Shown here piece after piece: positions 30,901-32,975 of a DNA stretch of 32,975 nucleotides (position 1 is the first letter of the stretch; each line of letters starts with the position of its first letter). The position numbers and the translations under genes were made by a program. The notes under the pieces are model-generated. The model worked only from the letters and a program-made list of their open reading frames with translations, was not told where the DNA came from and searched no databases. The DNA comes from Ophioceras dolichostomum (Eukaryota > Ascomycota > Sordariomycetes > Magnaporthales > Ophioceraceae). Where the stretch lies: the NCBI GenBank assembly GCA_003049485.1, contig PYST01000395.1, forward strand, positions 1 to 32,975. The letters are read 5' to 3'.

Positions 30901-31262
30901 GCGCCGCCGACCGCGACCACCGCAGAAAAAAGGCATGCTACGGCCTCGCCGCCGCCGCCATGCTCCCCGCCATCTTCGTGCAGGTGCCCTCAGGCATCGC
31001 GGCGAACGGCTCGCTCCTGGCGGGCGTGACGACCGCGAACCAGATCACCAACACGACTGTCAACGGCACTTCTATGGCTTCTTCCGCCGCCGCTGCCGCC
31101 GCCGCCACCGCCACGTCAAGTACCTTGGGGTTGGAAAACACGGGGTTCGCCGTCATGTTCAGCGTGATACAGGTCGCGGTCGGCATCACGGTGGGGCTGT
31201 TCCTGAGCGCGCTGATTGTGTATCCTTTTGGGAAGAGGAGGAGCGGGTTGTTGAGCTTCTGA
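27957..31262 (+). CDS. Prm10/ThrE-family membrane protein
   Basis: Fungal protein with the ThrE/DUF1212 domain, like yeast Prm10. The bacterial ThrE relative exports threonine; the fungal function is not settled. One exon of 1101 residues starts at the ATG at 27957 (ACCATGTCC); the few upstream in-frame codons have no ATG. The N-terminal half (about 1-500) is hydrophilic and Ser/Pro/Gln-rich with a KKRVGFH motif. The conserved cytosolic part begins near IRITIHIAQILSRHKYLVQL, followed by GAPTHRLEEYM and FLYFPGSMLISF. Eight or more hydrophobic segments follow from about 29,840 to 30,560 and again from 30,930 to the end. Between them lies a His/Arg/Ser-rich insert of about 105 codons (30,613-30,930) that stays in frame. 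An Ala run precedes the last segment. It diverges from the LPMO gene across 3.9 kb. Confidence 0.88.
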   Translation: MSSPANAGSPAEGTRDSSPSSAGTPRRKEKKRVGFHQGHGDRPTSMAIDNALLVSSSQQQRQKQQQPQQSAQQLPVLVLPSSSPLQPHHDSDENTDPFATPSATPKREPTRTGAPDAAELRRALSRILTTPEGTAVSPPNGPAEGQASQPRRPRPVLKRNTGYDAPEEREKADIAELNTSEREHLSGLAARQRAHNLAVRVENYSSPHHSRRASSDATALRLSFDSDEERDLEAGDGAVSTGFLMDDGMADRTPGRRPDGANGSSANLRSRPRKNSHLTAENLVRTHTRRVKLGVSQPDYFTYQPPSGARSGAVTPTIEQSYAHNYVPPPKKYHGGILGSLLQLYNEGGNSGGSSSHNTPIATPNISPPSSVPPSTPGSPRPSRPSSGFFGELSAEPEHSRTPSGGTSGLSLNLGQHRHHHNPASQSSLALTELMKSTSTLIAPGSSIYSGGVNDKIKHDAATTTKKRRPGIFGGGGSIDGSPKIKPKSKAKAKVKAKEEKIRITIHIAQILSRHKYLVQLCRALMMYGAPTHRLEEYMTMSARVLEIEGQFLYFPGSMLISFDDSATHTTEVKIVRAPQGVNLGKLHDVHHIYKQVIHDHISVDEASATLDGVMQRDLKFGRWQLVPVYGLASACVAPFAFEGRFIDLPVAFVLGCLLGWLQLIVAPSNELYANVFEISASIATSFLARAFGSIADPRFSDLDDKLFCFSALAQSSIALILPGYIVLCSALELQSRHLVAGSVRMVYAMIYTLFLGYGTTIGVALYGMIDRRGASSATHCVDPLHRNWHLLFVPLFTMSLCVINQAKWKQTPVMLIISLAGFLANSYSSTYFKSSTQISNMLGALTVGILANTYARAGRHVEGAWLAFLDWWDLRVHPRFFFSSVSRRRNEHRRSHRRTFHHHNHPYSHHPLRQDDIQSEIHPMHRTTAACIAPGASGHASSSSSLPATPSVTTEKHSSRANQHDHSPSRENEDQTIPQKRAADRDHRRKKACYGLAAAAMLPAIFVQVPSGIAANGSLLAGVTTANQITNTTVNGTSMASSAAAAAAATATSSTLGLENTGFAVMFSVIQVAVGITVGLFLSALIVYPFGKRRSGLLSF

Positions 31263-32975
31263 ACTTCTGAGCTTGTATGTGCTGCTTCTTTTTGTTGTCG
31301 GATTTGGCGGCGATGTGTGTGTCGATTCCTGTGTTGTCCTTGAAGAGATAGAGAGACAGAAGTTGAAGTGCTGTGTGTGTGTTGTCTTATTTGTCTGTCT
31401 CTGTATTTCTTCCTGTTCTTTTCGAGAGAGGGAGGCTCGGCTTTTCCTTTCCCGGTTGGAAGCCGTTCGTACAGGGATGGGGAGACGGATCTGATATTAA
31501 GGAGTTTCTGGCGTTTTGGGGGGTGGTGCTAGAGGATCATCAGAACACAGCATGGAGATGAACGATTGAGTAGGACTAGCAGAGGCTCCAGATAGATAGA
31601 TCTGCGTAAATGGTAGATGAGACTACATGGGCATAGAGGTAGATATAGACATCGAGTTGCATACATTAAGGCTTACTTGGAAAGTGAGTGCCGAAATTCG
31701 AGAGAAGCGAGCAGATATTGATGTTTTGATATGATGACGTGCTCCGAAGATCACCTCTACCAAGGTAGCCCGGCACCCGACCCGGCCGGCGTCGAACATC
31801 ATCCTAGAAGTAGCAGCGACGTGCTTCGTGCGGTCCATCAGGTCTCCCTTCGTGGCGTATGGACTGCTTTGGATGACGTACTTCATCGATCTGCCCCCAA
31901 CATAGACAGAACGCAGAACGTCAGGACGAACGATCATCACCCCCCTTCGATATCCGAGGATAATCTAAACCGCAACTACTGTGCGCAGGACNNNCCCCCC
32001 CCGGCAAAAAAGAGCGCTGGTGAACAGGGAAGCCACGCATAAATGCTTGACCACTAGCGCGCAGGCCGTGAAACACTTAAGTATTGCTGATGTTGGTGTA
32101 GTTCATTTCGCTTGTCAAACATAAGAGTTGAAGATATCGACAGGCACGTGAATACGATCGATGCCCAAGGCGTTTTGCAACTGATGGCCTTGTCGATTTC
32201 TAGTCCCTTGCGCTGGGCCGTTAAACCTAACGTTATTCGGAGGTTAGCTGGCCTGAAAGTCTAGTTCGGTAATAGTTCGGCTCATGTCCTTGGCCACATC
32301 CCCCTCGCTTGTGATATGTTCTGGAAGTTGGTGAATGTTTCGATGTGGGCACAGGAGGAATTGCGGTGTGGCCTGCCTCCGGCGAGTACTCAGGTAGGAA
32401 AGGCCAGGGAGGGTAGGGACTCACCTGAGCCACGTGAGACGGAGGGTGTGGGTGATGAATGATTGATGATCTAGATACCTAACATGGAGTTCGGGTTGCG
32501 GGAAACAAACGCAGCGAAGGCAGGTGGGCAGGTGTGCTTGTGACAGAAAAAGTGTGACTGAGTACTATATTTCACCTCTCTTCCCCGCAGTCTTCTGCCA
32601 TCCAAGAAGGGGGAAACCCCGCAGGCTCTTTTTACGAGATTCCTAAAGGTAGTCTGCTCCGAGAATATAATTATATTGTGCTTGGCCACCTGGGTCCTCG
32701 CTCGCTTCCGATATTGAGAGTTCATCCGCGAAACGTGCCCATTGGCCCGCTCGTTCCTGCGCCTTCGGACTTCTGCAGTGGCCATCATTTCAATGATCGA
32801 TTTTTCAGGTTGTTTTGTTTTCGGCCCGAGCATCTCGATGCTCCTCCCTGAGAGAAAATTAACTGATAAAAGTTCGAAGTTCCTATGGACGTGTCCACCA
32901 TGGAGATTCGTGCCACCTCTAGTATCGGGAGGGCTGTCAGTCTGTCAACTGACTCTCCGATAGTGAACCTAGCCC
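31263..32975. other. Right-end intergenic region with N gap
   Basis: About 1.7 kb downstream of the Prm10-like gene. No gene is recognisable. Three N at 31992-31994 precede a C run and mark unresolved sequence. Open frames crossing it are short and unsupported. A gene may begin beyond the window. Confidence 0.5.
31992..31994. other. Undetermined bases (NNN) before a C run
   Basis: Three N are followed by eight C. Together with the N inside a G run near 20238, this points to unresolved homopolymers in the assembly. Confidence 0.95.

Noticed and set aside
29825..31270. A 481-codon plus-strand frame overlapping the Prm10-like gene
   Set aside because: It is a +1/-1 shadow of the ThrE-type membrane domain, Arg/Pro-rich with no family resemblance.

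Overview
The window is nuclear DNA of a filamentous ascomycete, most likely a Sordariomycete. The genes are split by short GT-AG introns of about 100-200 nt with fungal-type branch sites (CTAAC or CTGAC). Coding parts are GC-rich at third positions. The proteins match Pezizomycotina families: Sed5, Gna1, a KduD-type dehydrogenase, an Ayg1-type hydrolase, an AA9 LPMO, an intracellular GH43 and a Prm10/ThrE membrane protein. Single or triple N positions beside G or C runs show it is a draft assembly.

Layout. 0.8-2.0 kb: Golgi t-SNARE Sed5 (+). 2.6-3.6 kb: KduD-type short-chain dehydrogenase (-). 4.7-6.1 kb: zinc polyol dehydrogenase (+), sharing a 1.1-kb divergent promoter with the KduD-type gene. 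6.5-8.1 kb: six-exon aldo-keto reductase (-), convergent with the polyol dehydrogenase. 8.9-10.4 kb: Ayg1-family alpha/beta hydrolase (-). 10.4-10.9 kb: small unknown basic protein (-), whose stop is only 34 bp from the Ayg1-like start. 12.9-13.7 kb: glucosamine-6-phosphate N-acetyltransferase (-). 15.8-20.0 kb: 1350-residue class 3 lipase of diacylglycerol lipase type (+). 20.6-21.6 kb: intracellular GH43 glycosidase (-). 23.2-24.0 kb: secreted AA9 LPMO (-). 28.0-31.3 kb: Prm10/ThrE-type membrane protein (+). Much of the rest is intergenic, including about 2 kb on each side of the Gna1 gene, 3.9 kb between the LPMO and the Prm10-like gene, and 1.7 kb at the right end.

How the genes may work together. 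The three adjacent oxidoreductases (KduD-type SDR, polyol dehydrogenase, aldo-keto reductase) fit interconversion of sugars, polyols and deoxy-keto-uronates. With the intracellular GH43 and the LPMO further right, they suggest a plant-biomass user. Co-regulation is inference. Sed5, Gna1, the lipase and the Prm10-like protein are housekeeping or membrane genes without an evident pathway link.

I found no mobile element, CRISPR array, tRNA or rRNA, and no convincing new system. The points most worth following are the oxidoreductase trio, the abutting small gene and Ayg1-like gene, splice-site choices that give slightly different proteins, and a TAGGTAGGTA decamer recurring at six non-coding sites.
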